A DNA stretch of 64,000 nucleotides from Kiloniellaceae bacterium (GCA_009377535.1 WHTV01000009.1:1-64000), one strand, 5' to 3'. Shown: positions 10,469 through 24,536, counted from the first letter of the stretch. Made by a program: numbers and translations. The notes: generated by a model not told the origin, from the sequence alone.

Positions 10469-10645
10469 CGCTTAGCTCCTCATTGCTGTTGCAGGGTTCC
10501 CCTCTCAGGTGATTGTCCTGTTCGGGTCTTTTTTACGATCCCACCGCCGGCGGCCGGGACCTCCCCTCAAAACATGGGGGCCGGACCTCCTGTCCCGCCC
10601 GGCTTCTCTCTGCACAAGGCCGGTTGTCCGGCCGGGGCCTTTTGC

Positions 10646-12604
10646 CTAAGGCTGCGCCTCCCGCGGCGCCACTGCGCCCGGGCCTGCAGCCTCGGCCTTG
10701 ATCCTAGCCACTGCTTCGCCGAGCGCAAGGACCTCTTGCTCCTGACTGCCCAGGCGGCGCAGGGCGACCTTGCCCTCTTCCGCCTCCCGCCGGCCGATCA
10801 CGGCGATCGCCGGCACCTTGGCTAGCGAGTGCTCGCGCACCTTATAGTTGATTTTCTCGTTGCGCAGATCCGTCACGACCCGCAACCCGGCCGCCCGCAA
10901 GGCGCCAGCAACCTCTTCGCCATAGCTGTTGGCGTCGGAGGTGATCGAGGCCACCACCACCTGCACCGGCGCCAACCAGAGCGGGAAGCGCCCGGCATGT
11001 TGCTCGATGAGGATGGCCAGGAAGCGCTCGAAGGATCCGAGGATCGCCCGGTGCAGCATGACCGGGCGGTGTTTCTCGCCGTCCTCGCCGACATAGCTGG
11101 CGCCGAGGCGCTCCGGCAGCACGAAATCGACCTGGAAGGTGCCGCACTGCCAGTCGCGCCCGATGGCGTCGCGCAGCACGAATTCCAGCTTCGGGCCGTA
11201 GAAGGCGCCCTCGCCGGGGTTCAGCGTGTAGTCCAACCCGGCCTCTTCGACGGCGTCCCTCAGGGCACCCTCGGCCTTGTCCCAAGTTGCATCGTCGCCG
11301 GCGCGCACGGCCGGGCGGTCGGAGAACTTCACCACCAGCTCGTCGAAGCCGAAGTCGCGGTAGACGGAGCGCAGCAGGTCGCAGAAGGCCACCGTTTCGC
11401 TGTTGATCTGGTCCGGCGTGCAGAAGATGTGGGCGTCGTCCTGGGTGAAGGCGCGCACCCGCATCATGCCGTGCAGCGCGCCCGAGGGCTCGTTGCGGTG
11501 GCAGGCGCCGAACTCCGCCATGCGCAGCGGCAGGTCGCGGTAGCTGGTGATGCCCTGCTTGAAGATCTGCACGTGGCCCGGGCAGTTCATCGGCTTCACC
11601 GCCAGCGAGCGGTCCTCGGACTCTGCGATGAACATGTGCTCGTGGAACTTCTCCCAGTGGCCGGAAGCCTCCCACAGCGAGCGGTCGATGAGCTGCGGCG
11701 TCTTCACCTCGACGTAGCCGGCAGCCTCCAGGCGGCGGCGCAGGTAGCTCTCGACCGTGCGGTACAGCGTCCAGCCCTTGGGGTGCCAGAACACCGACCC
11801 CGCCGCCTCTTCCTGCAGATGGAAGAGGTTCATCTCCCGCCCGAGGCGCCGGTGGTCGCGCTTCTCCGCCTCCTCCAGCATGGTGAGGTAGGCCTTCAGC
11901 TGCTTCTCGTTCTCCCAGCAGGTGCCGTAGATGCGCTGCAACTGCGCGTTGCGCGCATCGCCGCGCCAGTAGGCGCCGGAGATCTTGGTCAGCTTGAAGG
12001 CGTGGCCGAGCTTGCCTGTTGCGGGCAGGTGCGGCCCGATGCAGAGGTCGAGCCAGGCGCCCTGGCGGTAGATCGAAATCTCCGCGTCGGCCGGCAGCGT
12101 CTCGATGTGCTCGGCCTTGTACTTCTCGCCGAGGGAAGCGAAGTGGCGGATCGCGGCGTCGCGCTGCCAGACCTCGCGCGTGATGGTCTCGTTGCGGTCG
12201 ACGATCTCGTGCATGCGCTTCTCGATGACCGCGAGGTCGTCGGGCGTGAAGGGCTCGGAACGGGCGAAGTCGTAGTAGAAGCCGTTCTCGATGGCGGGGC
12301 CGAACGTCACCTGGGTGCCGGGATAGAGCTCCTGCACCGCCTCGGCCAGCACGTGGGCGCAGTCGTGGCGCAGCAGCTCCAGGCTGTCCTCATGGCCGGC
12401 GGTGACGATCTCCACCGCCGCGTCGCGCTCGATCGGCCGCGCCAGGTCGCGCAGTGCGCCGTCGACCTTGATGGCGAGCGCGGCCTTGGCGAGGCCCGGC
12501 CCGATGGAGGCCGCGATCTCACCGCCGGTGACCGGCCCCTCGAAGGCGCGCGTGCTGCCGTCGGGCAGGGTGATCGAGAGCTTATTTTCCGTCGTGACTG
12601 CCAT
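10646..12604 (-). CDS. thrS: Threonyl-tRNA synthetase
   Basis: 652 residues from ATG 12604 ([16 protein letters not shown]), close to the E. coli length of 642. Order: TGS domain (1-65), second additional domain for editing of Ser-tRNA-Thr (about 66-230), class II catalytic core with the zinc cysteine in KPMNCPGHV, motif 2 with [17 protein letters not shown], and the C-terminal anticodon-binding domain. A longer in-frame extension to 13105 overlaps the upstream glycosyltransferase and is not part of the protein. It lies upstream of infC as in many proteobacteria and has its own promoter at 12646-12673. Confidence 0.97.
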   Translation of the reverse strand: MAVTTENKLSITLPDGSTRAFEGPVTGGEIAASIGPGLAKAALAIKVDGALRDLARPIERDAAVEIVTAGHEDSLELLRHDCAHVLAEAVQELYPGTQVTFGPAIENGFYYDFARSEPFTPDDLAVIEKRMHEIVDRNETITREVWQRDAAIRHFASLGEKYKAEHIETLPADAEISIYRQGAWLDLCIGPHLPATGKLGHAFKLTKISGAYWRGDARNAQLQRIYGTCWENEKQLKAYLTMLEEAEKRDHRRLGREMNLFHLQEEAAGSVFWHPKGWTLYRTVESYLRRRLEAAGYVEVKTPQLIDRSLWEASGHWEKFHEHMFIAESEDRSLAVKPMNCPGHVQIFKQGITSYRDLPLRMAEFGACHRNEPSGALHGMMRVRAFTQDDAHIFCTPDQINSETVAFCDLLRSVYRDFGFDELVVKFSDRPAVRAGDDATWDKAEGALRDAVEEAGLDYTLNPGEGAFYGPKLEFVLRDAIGRDWQCGTFQVDFVLPERLGASYVGEDGEKHRPVMLHRAILGSFERFLAILIEQHAGRFPLWLAPVQVVVASITSDANSYGEEVAGALRAAGLRVVTDLRNEKINYKVREHSLAKVPAIAVIGRREAEEGKVALRRLGSQEQEVLALGEAVARIKAEAAGPGAVAPREAQP

Positions 12605-12645
12605 GATATTCCCGGAAATCCGGGCCCTGTTTGAAAGCGGCGGGA

Positions 12646-12673
12646 ATTTTAGAGGGATTAAGTGACCTGTCAA
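12646..12673 (-). promoter_or_regulatory. Sigma-70-type promoter of thrS-infC
   Basis: On the minus strand a perfect TTGACA (12668-12673) and TAAAAT (12646-12651) are separated by 16 nt. The expected start site lies about 35 nt before thrS, so the leader is too short for an E. coli-like thrS operator. Confidence 0.72.
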
Positions 12674-12707
12674 GGAGCGGTCCGGCGGCGGCCGGCCCGG
12701 GAACGGG

Positions 12708-13928
12708 TCAAGTTCGCGTGGCCTGGGAGCGGGCGCCGGCGCGCAAAACCTCGCGGTAGATCCCCAGGGTGCGGGCGCACATGAGATCCTTGGAGAACTC
12801 AGCGCGCACGCGGGCGACGGCCGCGTCGTGCAGGCGGGCCCGTACGTCCGGCGCCAGGAAAAGCGCCTTGCGCAAGCCGGCGGCAAGCGCCGCGGCGTCG
12901 CCGGAGGGAAACAGGAAGCCGGTGCGCTCGGCGATGATCTGCTCGCGCGCGCCGCCGTGGTCGCTGGCCACCACCGGGCGGCCCATGGCCTGCGCTTCGC
13001 CGATAGTCCGGCCGAAGCCCTCCGGATCGGTCGAGGCGGAAACCACCACGTCGGACAGCATGTAGGCTGCCGGCATGTCGTTGCATTCGTCCATGATGGA
13101 GGCACGGTTGCCCAGGCCGTAGCGCGCGATCAGCGCCTCCAGTTCCCGCCGATAGGCGCCGCGGCCCTGGTCGGAGCCCACCATGACGCAGCGGTAGTCG
13201 ATGTCGCTCAGCTGGTTCAAGGCCTCCAGCAGCAGCGTCTGGCCCTTCAAGCGGCTCAGTCGCCCGGGCATCAGGATGAGCGGCACGCCGTCGGGCAGCC
13301 GCCAGCGCGTCGAGAGCTGGATCATGCGCTCGGCGGAGACGCGGTCGGGGTCGAAGCGCGCGATGTCGGTGCCACGCCGAATGACGCGCAGGCGCGCGCG
13401 GTCGACGTTGTAGTGCTGCCGCACGTGCTGGGCGATGAACTCCGAGATGGCGATCACGCGCTCGCCGTCGGCCATGACCTGGTTGTAGCGCTTCTTGAGA
13501 GCGCTGGTGAAGTTGTAGGCCGCATGGAAGGTGGTGATGAAGTGCCGCCCGGTGCGCTGGCAGGCCGCCTTCGCCGACCACGCCGGCGCGCGCGAGCGGG
13601 CGTGCACGATGTCCACGTTGTAGGCCGTGATTATCTGTTCGAGGCGCGCGATGTTGCGGTACATCACCAGGGGATTCTTGGAAGCCGCCGGCAGCTTCAG
13701 ATGCAGGGCGCCGGCACGCCGCAGATCGTTCTCCATCGGCCCGCCCTCGGAGGCGACGATGGCCGTGCCACCGTCGGCGACGATGGCGCCGGCGATCTCG
13801 ATGGTGCCGCGCTCGACCCCACCGCTTACCAGGCTCGGCACGACCTGCAGCACCACCGGGCCGTCGCTGGACGGCGCCCGTTGGACCTGAGTCACGTCGA
13901 TGTTAACGTCTGGAACGCTCATGCTCAT
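12708..13928 (-). CDS. Glycosyltransferase, family 4 type
   Basis: 406 residues from ATG 13928, with GGGGCGGA 7 nt upstream. It has the GT-B fold pattern: [18 protein letters not shown] near the N-terminus, central HARSRAPAW and [28 protein letters not shown] at the start of the second Rossmann domain, and the EPG-like donor site [22 protein letters not shown]. It most likely transfers a sugar in lipopolysaccharide or exopolysaccharide synthesis; acceptor and donor are not readable. It lies upstream of thrS, which has its own promoter. Divergent from the hydrolase at 14003. Confidence 0.9.
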   Translation of the reverse strand: MSMSVPDVNIDVTQVQRAPSSDGPVVLQVVPSLVSGGVERGTIEIAGAIVADGGTAIVASEGGPMENDLRRAGALHLKLPAASKNPLVMYRNIARLEQIITAYNVDIVHARSRAPAWSAKAACQRTGRHFITTFHAAYNFTSALKKRYNQVMADGERVIAISEFIAQHVRQHYNVDRARLRVIRRGTDIARFDPDRVSAERMIQLSTRWRLPDGVPLILMPGRLSRLKGQTLLLEALNQLSDIDYRCVMVGSDQGRGAYRRELEALIARYGLGNRASIMDECNDMPAAYMLSDVVVSASTDPEGFGRTIGEAQAMGRPVVASDHGGAREQIIAERTGFLFPSGDAAALAAGLRKALFLAPDVRARLHDAAVARVRAEFSKDLMCARTLGIYREVLRAGARSQATRT

Positions 13929-14002
13929 TGCTTTTTCCGCCCCAGGAAGACCTCCTGCGCGGAAGGACCGTTGCCACAAAAATCCGTTTACCGGGAGTTA
14001 GC

Positions 14003-14800
14003 ATGCCGCATTCCGACTTGCCGGTCGACCCTCCGCCGCAAAGTTTAACGCGCGCAGACGGCACGGTCCTCGCCTATTACAAGACGACGGCGGGAAAAGC
14101 CAGGACCGAGGTGGCCAATCCGCCGGGACTGGTCTTCCTCGGCGGCTTCATGTCGGACATGTCGGGCAGCAAGGCCCAGGCGCTGGAGGCCTACGCCAGA
14201 GCGCGGGGACGCGACTTCCTGCGCTTCGACTACCGCGGCCACGGCGCCTCTTCCGGCCGCTTCGAGGAAGCCACCGTCGGCGCCTGGGCCGACGATGCCG
14301 TGGCTGTGCTGGACGAATTGACCGCCGGGCCGCAGATCCTGGTCGGCTTCTCCATGGGCGGCTGGATCATGCTGCTGGCGGCGCTCGCCCGGCCGCAGCG
14401 CGTGGCCGGCCTCGTCGGCATCGCCGCCGCGCCGGACTTCACCGAGGACCTCATCTGGGCGCGCGCTACCACAGCACAGCAGGCGGCACTGGAAAGCCTC
14501 GGCTATGTCGACAACCCCTCCGACTACAGCGAGACGCCCTATCGCATCACCCGCCGCCTGATCGAGGAGGGACGCCGGCATCTGCTGCTGGCCAAGCCGA
14601 TCCCGCTGACCTGCCCGGTGCGACTGATCCACGGACTGGCCGATGCGGACGTGCCCTGGCAGACCAGCCTGCGTCTCGCCGAGGCACTGGAGAGCCGCGA
14701 CGTCGAGGTCACCCTGGTGAAGGGCGGCGGCCACCGGCTCTCGGAGCCCCAGGATCTCGCCCGCCTGGAACAGGTGATCGAGGCGCTTTCCGCCGGTTAG
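14003..14800 (+). CDS. Alpha/beta hydrolase, ABHD10-like
   Basis: 265 residues from ATG 14003 (CGGGAG just upstream). The catalytic serine is S117 in GFSMGG (115-120), with an acid in HGLADADVPW (D214 or D216) and H244 in GGGHRL. The region FDYRGHGASSG followed by GPQILVGFSMGGWIMLLAA closely resembles mammalian ABHD10, a mitochondrial depalmitoylase and acyl-glucuronidase; similarity is from memory, not a search. Bacterial relatives are uncharacterised serine hydrolases. The last 4 nt overlap the 3' end of the convergent SDR gene. Confidence 0.88.
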   Translation: MPHSDLPVDPPPQSLTRADGTVLAYYKTTAGKARTEVANPPGLVFLGGFMSDMSGSKAQALEAYARARGRDFLRFDYRGHGASSGRFEEATVGAWADDAVAVLDELTAGPQILVGFSMGGWIMLLAALARPQRVAGLVGIAAAPDFTEDLIWARATTAQQAALESLGYVDNPSDYSETPYRITRRLIEEGRRHLLLAKPIPLTCPVRLIHGLADADVPWQTSLRLAEALESRDVEVTLVKGGGHRLSEPQDLARLEQVIEALSAG

Positions 14801-15702
14801 AGCCGTTCCGCTGCGAGGATGGCGGCGAGGCCGGCCCGGTAGTCGGGATAGGCGAGGGTGACGCCGAGTTCCTCGTGCAGGCGGCGGTTGGAGACGAGGC
14901 GGTTGTCCTCCCAGAAGCTGCGCGCCATCGCCGACATGTCGGTCTCTGCCAGCGCGATGAGCGGCGGCGGCGCGACCCCGAGCAGCTCGCAGGCAAAGGC
15001 GGTCACCTCGGCCGCCGCCGCCGGTTCGTCGTCGCAAACGTTATAGATCCGCCCCGGGTTCGGCCGGGCGATGGAGGCCTCGAGCACGGTGGCGATGTCC
15101 TCCACGTGAATGCGGCTGAACAGGTGGCCGGGCTTGTCGATGCGCCGGGCGCGTCCGCTGCGCACGCTGTCGAGGGCGCTGCGGCCGGGGCCGTAGATGC
15201 CGGCAAGGCGGAATACCTGCACCGGCAAGGCGCGCTCGGCCTGCAACGCCAGCCAGCCAGCCTCCGCCTCGATACGGCGCCGATTGCGGCCCTTGACGCC
15301 GCGCAGCTCCGAAGTTTCGTCGACCTCGGCGCCTTGCCAGTCGCCATAAACGCCGGTGGTCGAGAGATAGCCGACCCAGGCGAGTTCGGGCAGGGCGGTG
15401 ATGTCCGCGGCGAGGCAATCGAGCACGGGGTCGCCCTGCGCGTCGGGGGCGATGCTGACCAGCAGGTGGGTGGTGCCGGCCAGGGCCGCGGCCTCCAGGG
15501 GATGGTCGCGGTCGAAGACGAAGGCCGCGATTCCCTCGGCCCTCAGCTCTGCCGCCTTGGCCGCTTGACGCGTGGTGCCGGCGACGGCCCAGCCGGCCGC
15601 GGCGAGGCGCCGCGCCAGCGCCCGCGCGCTGAAGCCGAAGCCGACGCAGAACAGGCGACCAGGCGGTGGCAGCGTCGGCAGGAGGTTCGGCGGGGACGAC
15701 AT
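14797..15702 (-). CDS. NAD(P)-dependent epimerase-like SDR (YeeZ type)
   Basis: 301 residues, an atypical extended SDR. The dinucleotide site is near the N-terminus (FCVGFGFSARALARRL). The central VGYLSTTGVYGDWQG and EAGWLALQ regions match the YeeZ-like group, and FRLAGIYGPGRSALDSV and IYNVCDDEPA follow typical sugar-epimerase positions. The canonical YxxxK pair is not obvious, so enzymatic activity is uncertain. Start MSSPPNLL at 15702. Convergent with the ABHD10-like hydrolase, overlapping it by 4 nt. Confidence 0.85.
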   Translation of the reverse strand: MSSPPNLLPTLPPPGRLFCVGFGFSARALARRLAAAGWAVAGTTRQAAKAAELRAEGIAAFVFDRDHPLEAAALAGTTHLLVSIAPDAQGDPVLDCLAADITALPELAWVGYLSTTGVYGDWQGAEVDETSELRGVKGRNRRRIEAEAGWLALQAERALPVQVFRLAGIYGPGRSALDSVRSGRARRIDKPGHLFSRIHVEDIATVLEASIARPNPGRIYNVCDDEPAAAAEVTAFACELLGVAPPPLIALAETDMSAMARSFWEDNRLVSNRRLHEELGVTLAYPDYRAGLAAILAAERL

Positions 15703-15801
15703 GGCGGTTTCAACCTTCCGGCATCTCTTCTATAGATTCGCGGCGACCATCGGCGCCGCCCGCACCATACGGCGGCGCAAAGGGCGAGGACCAGACCTGC
15801 T

Positions 15802-16584
15802 ATGAGACTTTCCGCAAAACCTGGGTCCCGGACGTGGGTCCTGCTGCTGGCGGCAGCGCTCGCGGCCTGGCCGGGCGGCGGCGCAGCGCAGAACGCCGAC
15901 ATCGAACAGGCGGCCCAATACCAGGCCTGCATGGACCTCGCCGACACCGCGCCCGACGAAGCGCTCGAAGCGGCCGAAACCTGGGTGGATCTCGGCGGCA
16001 GCGACCCGGCGCGCCACTGCGCCGCCGTGGCGCTGATGCGGCTCGGCCACTACGAGGCCGCCGGGCAGGAGCTGGAAACGTTGGCCGGCAGCCTGGAGCC
16101 GAACTACACCTTCCTGCAGATTCCCCTGCTGATCCAAGCAGCGCAGGCCTGGCTCGCCGCCGGCAACGTCGAGCGCGCCTACGCGGTGCAGACCGCGACC
16201 CTGGCGCGCGAGCCCAACAACATCGAGCTGCTGGTGGACCGCGCCATGACCACCGCCGGCATCGGCAACTTTACCGCGGCAATCGCCGACCTCGACCGCG
16301 CCCTCTCCCACGCGCCCAACCGGGCCGACATCCGGGTGCTGCGGGCGAGCGCCTACCGCTTTCTCGACGAGCGGGAAGCGGCGCTGGCCGACGTCGAGGC
16401 GGCACTGGCACTCGATCCGCGCAATCCCGAAGGCCTCCTGGAGCGCGGCAACCTGCGGCGCCTGAACGGCAACGACGCCGGCGCCCGCGACGACTGGCTG
16501 CTGGTCACCCGCGTCGCCCCCGACACGCCGGCCGCCGCCGCGGCGCAGGCCAACCTTGCCAAGCTCGACGTGAAGGTGGAGTGA
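15802..16584 (+). CDS. Exported tetratricopeptide-repeat protein
   Basis: 260 residues. It has a signal peptide (basic start, hydrophobic WVLLLAAALAAW, site near GGGAAQ at about residue 30), then helical repeats across the rest: one around VERAYAVQTATLAREPNN, one around FTAAIADLDRALSHAPNR and one around EREAALADVEAALALDPRNP, each with the A/G-A-P spacing of TPR units. Probably a periplasmic scaffold for protein interaction; partner unknown. It converges on the GST-family gene at 16625. Confidence 0.85.
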   Translation: MRLSAKPGSRTWVLLLAAALAAWPGGGAAQNADIEQAAQYQACMDLADTAPDEALEAAETWVDLGGSDPARHCAAVALMRLGHYEAAGQELETLAGSLEPNYTFLQIPLLIQAAQAWLAAGNVERAYAVQTATLAREPNNIELLVDRAMTTAGIGNFTAAIADLDRALSHAPNRADIRVLRASAYRFLDEREAALADVEAALALDPRNPEGLLERGNLRRLNGNDAGARDDWLLVTRVAPDTPAAAAAQANLAKLDVKVE

Positions 16585-16624
16585 CCCGTCCTGGATGCTC
16601 GGATCGCGTCCGAGCGGATAGCCG

Positions 16625-17293
16625 CTAGAAATCCAGGTCGGCGTAGTGCTTGGGCGGCTGCACGCCGGAGATGTGGTCGGCCAGGATGGCGCGGAAGCTG
16701 GGCCGCGACTTGACGCGGGCGTACCAGTCCTTGGCGCCGCCGTGATCGATCCAGGGCACGTCGCCCAGGTAGTCGACCGCGGAGAGTTCCGCCGCCGCCA
16801 CGATGTCGGCCCGCGAGAAGGCGTCGCCGGCCAGCCAGCGCCGCCGGTCGCAGAGCCAGGCGATGTATTCCAGGTGGTAGTGGATGTTGGCGAGGCCGGC
16901 GCGGATCGCGCCCGAGTTCGGCGTGCCGAGCTTCAGGAAGCGCTTCATGATCTTTTCGTCCACCAGGTTCGCCGTGACCTCACGGTGGAACTTCTCGCCG
17001 AACCAGCTGGCGAGGCGCCGCACCTCGGCGCGGTCGGCCGGGTTGTGGCCGAGGAGCGTCGGCTCGGGATAGCGCTCCTCCAGGTATTCCGCGATCACCG
17101 CCGTGCCGGGGATCGAGGTGCCGTCCTCGTCGACGAAGACCGGCACCTGGCCGGCCGGATTAAGGCGCAGGAAGACCTCGCGCCGCTCCCACACCTTTTC
17201 GGTGCGCAGTTCGCAGTCGAGTTCCTTTTCCGCCAGGACGACCCGGATGGCGCGGCAGCCGGGATCTATGGCGATGTGGTAGAGCTGGCGCAT
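16625..17293 (-). CDS. Glutathione S-transferase family protein
   Basis: 222 residues. The N-terminal thioredoxin fold has the cis-proline and glutathione-binding stretch NPAGQVPVFVDEDGTSIPGTAVIAEY (split: NPAGQVPVF, then GTAVIAEYLEE), followed by an all-helical C-terminal domain with FSRADIVAAAEL, the usual GST capping-box region. Likely a glutathione-dependent enzyme of unknown substrate. It stands alone between a convergent TPR gene and another minus gene 72 nt upstream. Confidence 0.88.
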   Translation of the reverse strand: MRQLYHIAIDPGCRAIRVVLAEKELDCELRTEKVWERREVFLRLNPAGQVPVFVDEDGTSIPGTAVIAEYLEERYPEPTLLGHNPADRAEVRRLASWFGEKFHREVTANLVDEKIMKRFLKLGTPNSGAIRAGLANIHYHLEYIAWLCDRRRWLAGDAFSRADIVAAAELSAVDYLGDVPWIDHGGAKDWYARVKSRPSFRAILADHISGVQPPKHYADLDF

Positions 17294-17364
17294 GGCCGCG
17301 GACTATAAGCGCCCCGTCCGCGCCTGGGTAGAGTCAGCTACGGGTCCAACACCAAAGAGGGCCC

Positions 17365-18045
17365 TCAGGTCGGCTCCGCCTCAGGGACTACGCCCCCGAA
17401 GCGCCCGCCCGAGGGGTCCACGAAAGCCGTGGTCAAGATGCCCCCGGCCATGGTGAAGGCATAGGCGGCGGCCTCTGTCCGCTCCCGCGCCGAGCGGGCG
17501 GTGCTGAAGAGGTCCGGGGAGACAGGCTTATCCCCCGCGGCACGGATTGCCTCGAACATTTCCCTCATCGCCGGGATTTCGTAGGCGATTTTCGAAGACA
17601 TGTGCATGTTGCGCAGCGTCTTCTGCAGGGCCGGATCGCCGTTGATCGCCGCCTCGATCTCCGCCGCCCGCGGATCGTCGCTCGTGACCGCCATCGAGCC
17701 ATCTTCACGCAGCTTGATCGAGAGTTCCAAGTCACCTTCGATGTCGAGGTCCGCCATCATCTGTTGAATGGCGGCTTCCGCCTTGCTCCTATCACCCTGC
17801 GGGGTGATCACCTCCAGATCGTTGAGGGAAATCCACGTCACCTCCTTGCCGTCCGCGGTGCGCAGCTTCACGATTTCCTGAGCCGATCCCGAAAGGGTGA
17901 CGCTGTCACCCTCATTGCCGCTGCGGCCGGTTGCCGCGCTCTGTGCGGCGGCGCCGGCAGCGGTGCTGCGCTGGCTGGCCTGCTGGGCCGCCGCAAGGAC
18001 ACGTGCCGCCTCGGCGGCGGCGCTGGATCCAATGGCTTCGGTCAT
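17365..18045 (-). CDS. Conserved-looking hypothetical protein, unknown function
   Basis: 226 residues from ATG 18045, preferred over the ATG 15 codons upstream because GGAGGGA lies 7 nt before it. The N-terminal 45 residues are Ala/Ser/Gln-rich and low complexity. Then comes DSVTLSGSAQEIVKL, a motif of the DSVxLSxxAQ kind seen in many small uncharacterised alphaproteobacterial proteins. The middle (EGDLELSIKLREDGSMAV) resembles beta hairpin, followed by a helical segment. No signal peptide or membrane helix. No function proposed; some proteins with this motif are associated with flagellar or surface genes, but none are nearby. Confidence 0.75.
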   Translation of the reverse strand: MTEAIGSSAAAEAARVLAAAQQASQRSTAAGAAAQSAATGRSGNEGDSVTLSGSAQEIVKLRTADGKEVTWISLNDLEVITPQGDRSKAEAAIQQMMADLDIEGDLELSIKLREDGSMAVTSDDPRAAEIEAAINGDPALQKTLRNMHMSSKIAYEIPAMREMFEAIRAAGDKPVSPDLFSTARSARERTEAAAYAFTMAGGILTTAFVDPSGGRFGGVVPEAEPT

Positions 18046-18143
18046 GCTTGCTCCCTCCAGGATCGATTGTCCCAGCGCCTTCGCAAGCATCGTGCCTCAT
18101 CGGCCACCGGCCTCAAACGCCCGCAATCCCGGCGCTGAAAGGC

Positions 18144-18177
18144 AGCGAGCGCCACCCCCGAGGGAACGGCGCTCGCT
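18144..18177 (-). terminator. Hairpin downstream of gltB
   Basis: A 10-bp perfect stem (AGCGAGCGCC with GGCGCTCGCT) around a 14-nt loop lies about 50 nt beyond the gltB stop. On the minus strand it is followed by GCCTTTC, a weak T tract, so it probably ends the gltDB transcript. Confidence 0.45.
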
Positions 18178-18226
18178 CTTAACGATATTTTTTGCCCGGC
18201 AAATTCAGCCGGCAGGAATTCCCGCC

Positions 18227-22795
<4,569 letters not shown>

Positions 22796-22816
22796 GACAT
22801 CTGTCTCCCGCGAGCT

Positions 22817-24259
22817 CTACTCGGCGGCCACGGCGGTAGCTTCCGCCTTGGCCTGGATGTAGGTGTGGATCTGCTCCGCCGCATCGCGGCCGTCGCGTAT
22901 CGCCCAGACCACCAGCGAGGCGCCGCGCACGATGTCTCCGGCCGCGAAGACGCCGTCCAGCGCGGTCATCTTGGTCCTGAAATCCGTCAGCACAGTGCCC
23001 CAGCGGGTGACCTCCAGTCCCTCGGTGTCGAAGAGCTTCGGCAGATCCTCAGGATCGAAACCCAGCGCCTTGATCACCATGTCGGCCTCCAGCGTGAAGT
23101 GGGAGTCCTCGATGATCTGCGGCGTCTGCCGGCCGGTGGCATCGGGCATGCCGAGGTGGACGCGCTGGGCGCGCACCGCCTGCACGGTCTCGTCGCCGAG
23201 GAAAGCCTCCGGCGCCGACAGCCAGACGAATTCGACTCCCTCCTCCTCGGCGTTGGCGACCTCGCGCTGCGAGCCCGGCATGTTCTTGCGGTCGCGGCGG
23301 TAGAGGCAGCGCACCGCCGTGGCACCCTGGCGCACCGCCGTGCGCACGCAATCCATGGCAGTGTCGCCGCCGCCAATCACCACCACCGCCTTGCCGTTGG
23401 CGTCCAGCGTGCCGTCGTCGAATTGCGGCACGGTGTCGCCGAGGCCCTTGCGGTTGGACGCGGTGAGAAAGTCCATCGCCGGGAAGATGTTGCCGAGGCC
23501 GCAACCGGGCACCTTCATGTCGCGCGCCTTGTACACGCCGGTGGCAAGAAGGACGGCGTCATGGCGCGCCCGCAGCGCCGCGAAGCTCTCGGTGCCGCCG
23601 ACGTCGCAGTTGAGGTGGTACTGGACGCCGCCGCGCGCCAGCAGGTCGGCGCGGCGCTCGACCACCTCCTTCTCCAGCTTGAAGTTGGGAATACCGTAGA
23701 TCATCAGGCCGCCGACGCGGTCGTAGCGGTCGTAGACATGCACCTGATAGCCCTTGCGGCGCAGTTCTTCGGCAGCAGCCAGGCCGCCCGGCCCGGCACC
23801 TATGACGCCGACGGACTGCGGGCGTTCGCGCACCGGCTTGACCGGCTGCACCCAACCCTCCTCCCAGGCGGTATCGGTGATGTACTTCTCGACCGAGCCG
23901 ATGGTGACGGTGCCGTGGCCGGCCTGCTCGATCACGCAGTTACCTTCGCAGAGCCGGTCCTGCGGACAGATGCGCCCGCAGATCTCGGGGAAGTTGTTGG
24001 TCGACTGGGAAAGCTCGTAGGCTTCGCGCAGGCGCCCCTCGGCGGTCAGCATAAGCCAGTCGGGGATGTTGTTGTGCACCGGGCAATGCACCTGGCAGAA
24101 GGGCACGCCGCACTGCGAGCAGCGCGCGGACTGGTCGGCCGCTGCCTTGGAATCATACTCGTCATAGATCTCGCCGAAATCGTGGCGGCGCAGCTCGGCG
24201 CTGCGCTTTTCCGGCATGGCGCGCCCGAGCTTGACGAACTTCAACATCTTGCTGGCCAT
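22817..24259 (-). CDS. gltD: Glutamate synthase (NADPH), small subunit
   Basis: 480 residues from ATG 24259 (MASKMLKFVKLGRAMPEKR), the family start; a 39-residue in-frame extension upstream is not conserved. N-terminal [4Fe-4S] cysteines in CSQCGVPFCQVHCP and CGRICPQDRLCEGNC, FAD motif GAGPGGLAAAEE, NADPH motif GGGDTAMDC and the C-terminal FAD contact GDIVRGASLVVWAIRDGRDAAE. It passes electrons from NADPH to GltB. First gene of gltDB, divergent from uppP across 342 nt that contain a palindrome likely to be regulatory. Confidence 0.97.
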   Translation of the reverse strand: MASKMLKFVKLGRAMPEKRSAELRRHDFGEIYDEYDSKAAADQSARCSQCGVPFCQVHCPVHNNIPDWLMLTAEGRLREAYELSQSTNNFPEICGRICPQDRLCEGNCVIEQAGHGTVTIGSVEKYITDTAWEEGWVQPVKPVRERPQSVGVIGAGPGGLAAAEELRRKGYQVHVYDRYDRVGGLMIYGIPNFKLEKEVVERRADLLARGGVQYHLNCDVGGTESFAALRARHDAVLLATGVYKARDMKVPGCGLGNIFPAMDFLTASNRKGLGDTVPQFDDGTLDANGKAVVVIGGGDTAMDCVRTAVRQGATAVRCLYRRDRKNMPGSQREVANAEEEGVEFVWLSAPEAFLGDETVQAVRAQRVHLGMPDATGRQTPQIIEDSHFTLEADMVIKALGFDPEDLPKLFDTEGLEVTRWGTVLTDFRTKMTALDGVFAAGDIVRGASLVVWAIRDGRDAAEQIHTYIQAKAEATAVAAE

Positions 24260-24418
24260 AGGCTCGATTCCCGAAATCTTTCCGATCGGTTCCGCGCCTC
24301 GGCTGGGCCGGGAGCGGTTGCTCTGGTAGTGGCTCCCTGCCGCCAGGAGGCGGCGCAAGGCCGCCGCCGGGCGCACGTCTATAGACGAAGAACCCGCAGC
24401 CTGCCAGGGAAACCATGG

Positions 24419-24445
24419 ATATAGGTCAGAATGTATGACCTATAT
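24419..24445. promoter_or_regulatory. Palindromic operator candidate upstream of gltD
   Basis: A perfect inverted repeat with 10-bp arms ATATAGGTCA and TGACCTATAT around a 7-bp spacer. It sits about 160 bp upstream of the gltD start and just below a -35-like TTGATA on the minus strand, so a bound protein would cover the likely gltD -10 or start site. The regulator is not identifiable from sequence. Confidence 0.55.
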
Positions 24446-24536
24446 GTTTCTGGATTGGCGCCAGACTATCAAAAGCGGCAGCATTCTGCGAGGGGTTTCC
24501 GTCCAACTAGTCCCGTTATGGTATTAAATTGCGACG

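Noticed and set aside
10521-10620. Possible transcription attenuator in the thrS-infC gap
   Set aside because: GC-rich inverted repeats exist, but no T tract follows on the minus strand and no leader peptide was found.
12604-13105. N-terminal extension of thrS inside the glycosyltransferase gene
   Set aside because: The extension is out of frame with the glycosyltransferase, has no homology, and the promoter and ribosome site favour ATG 12604.
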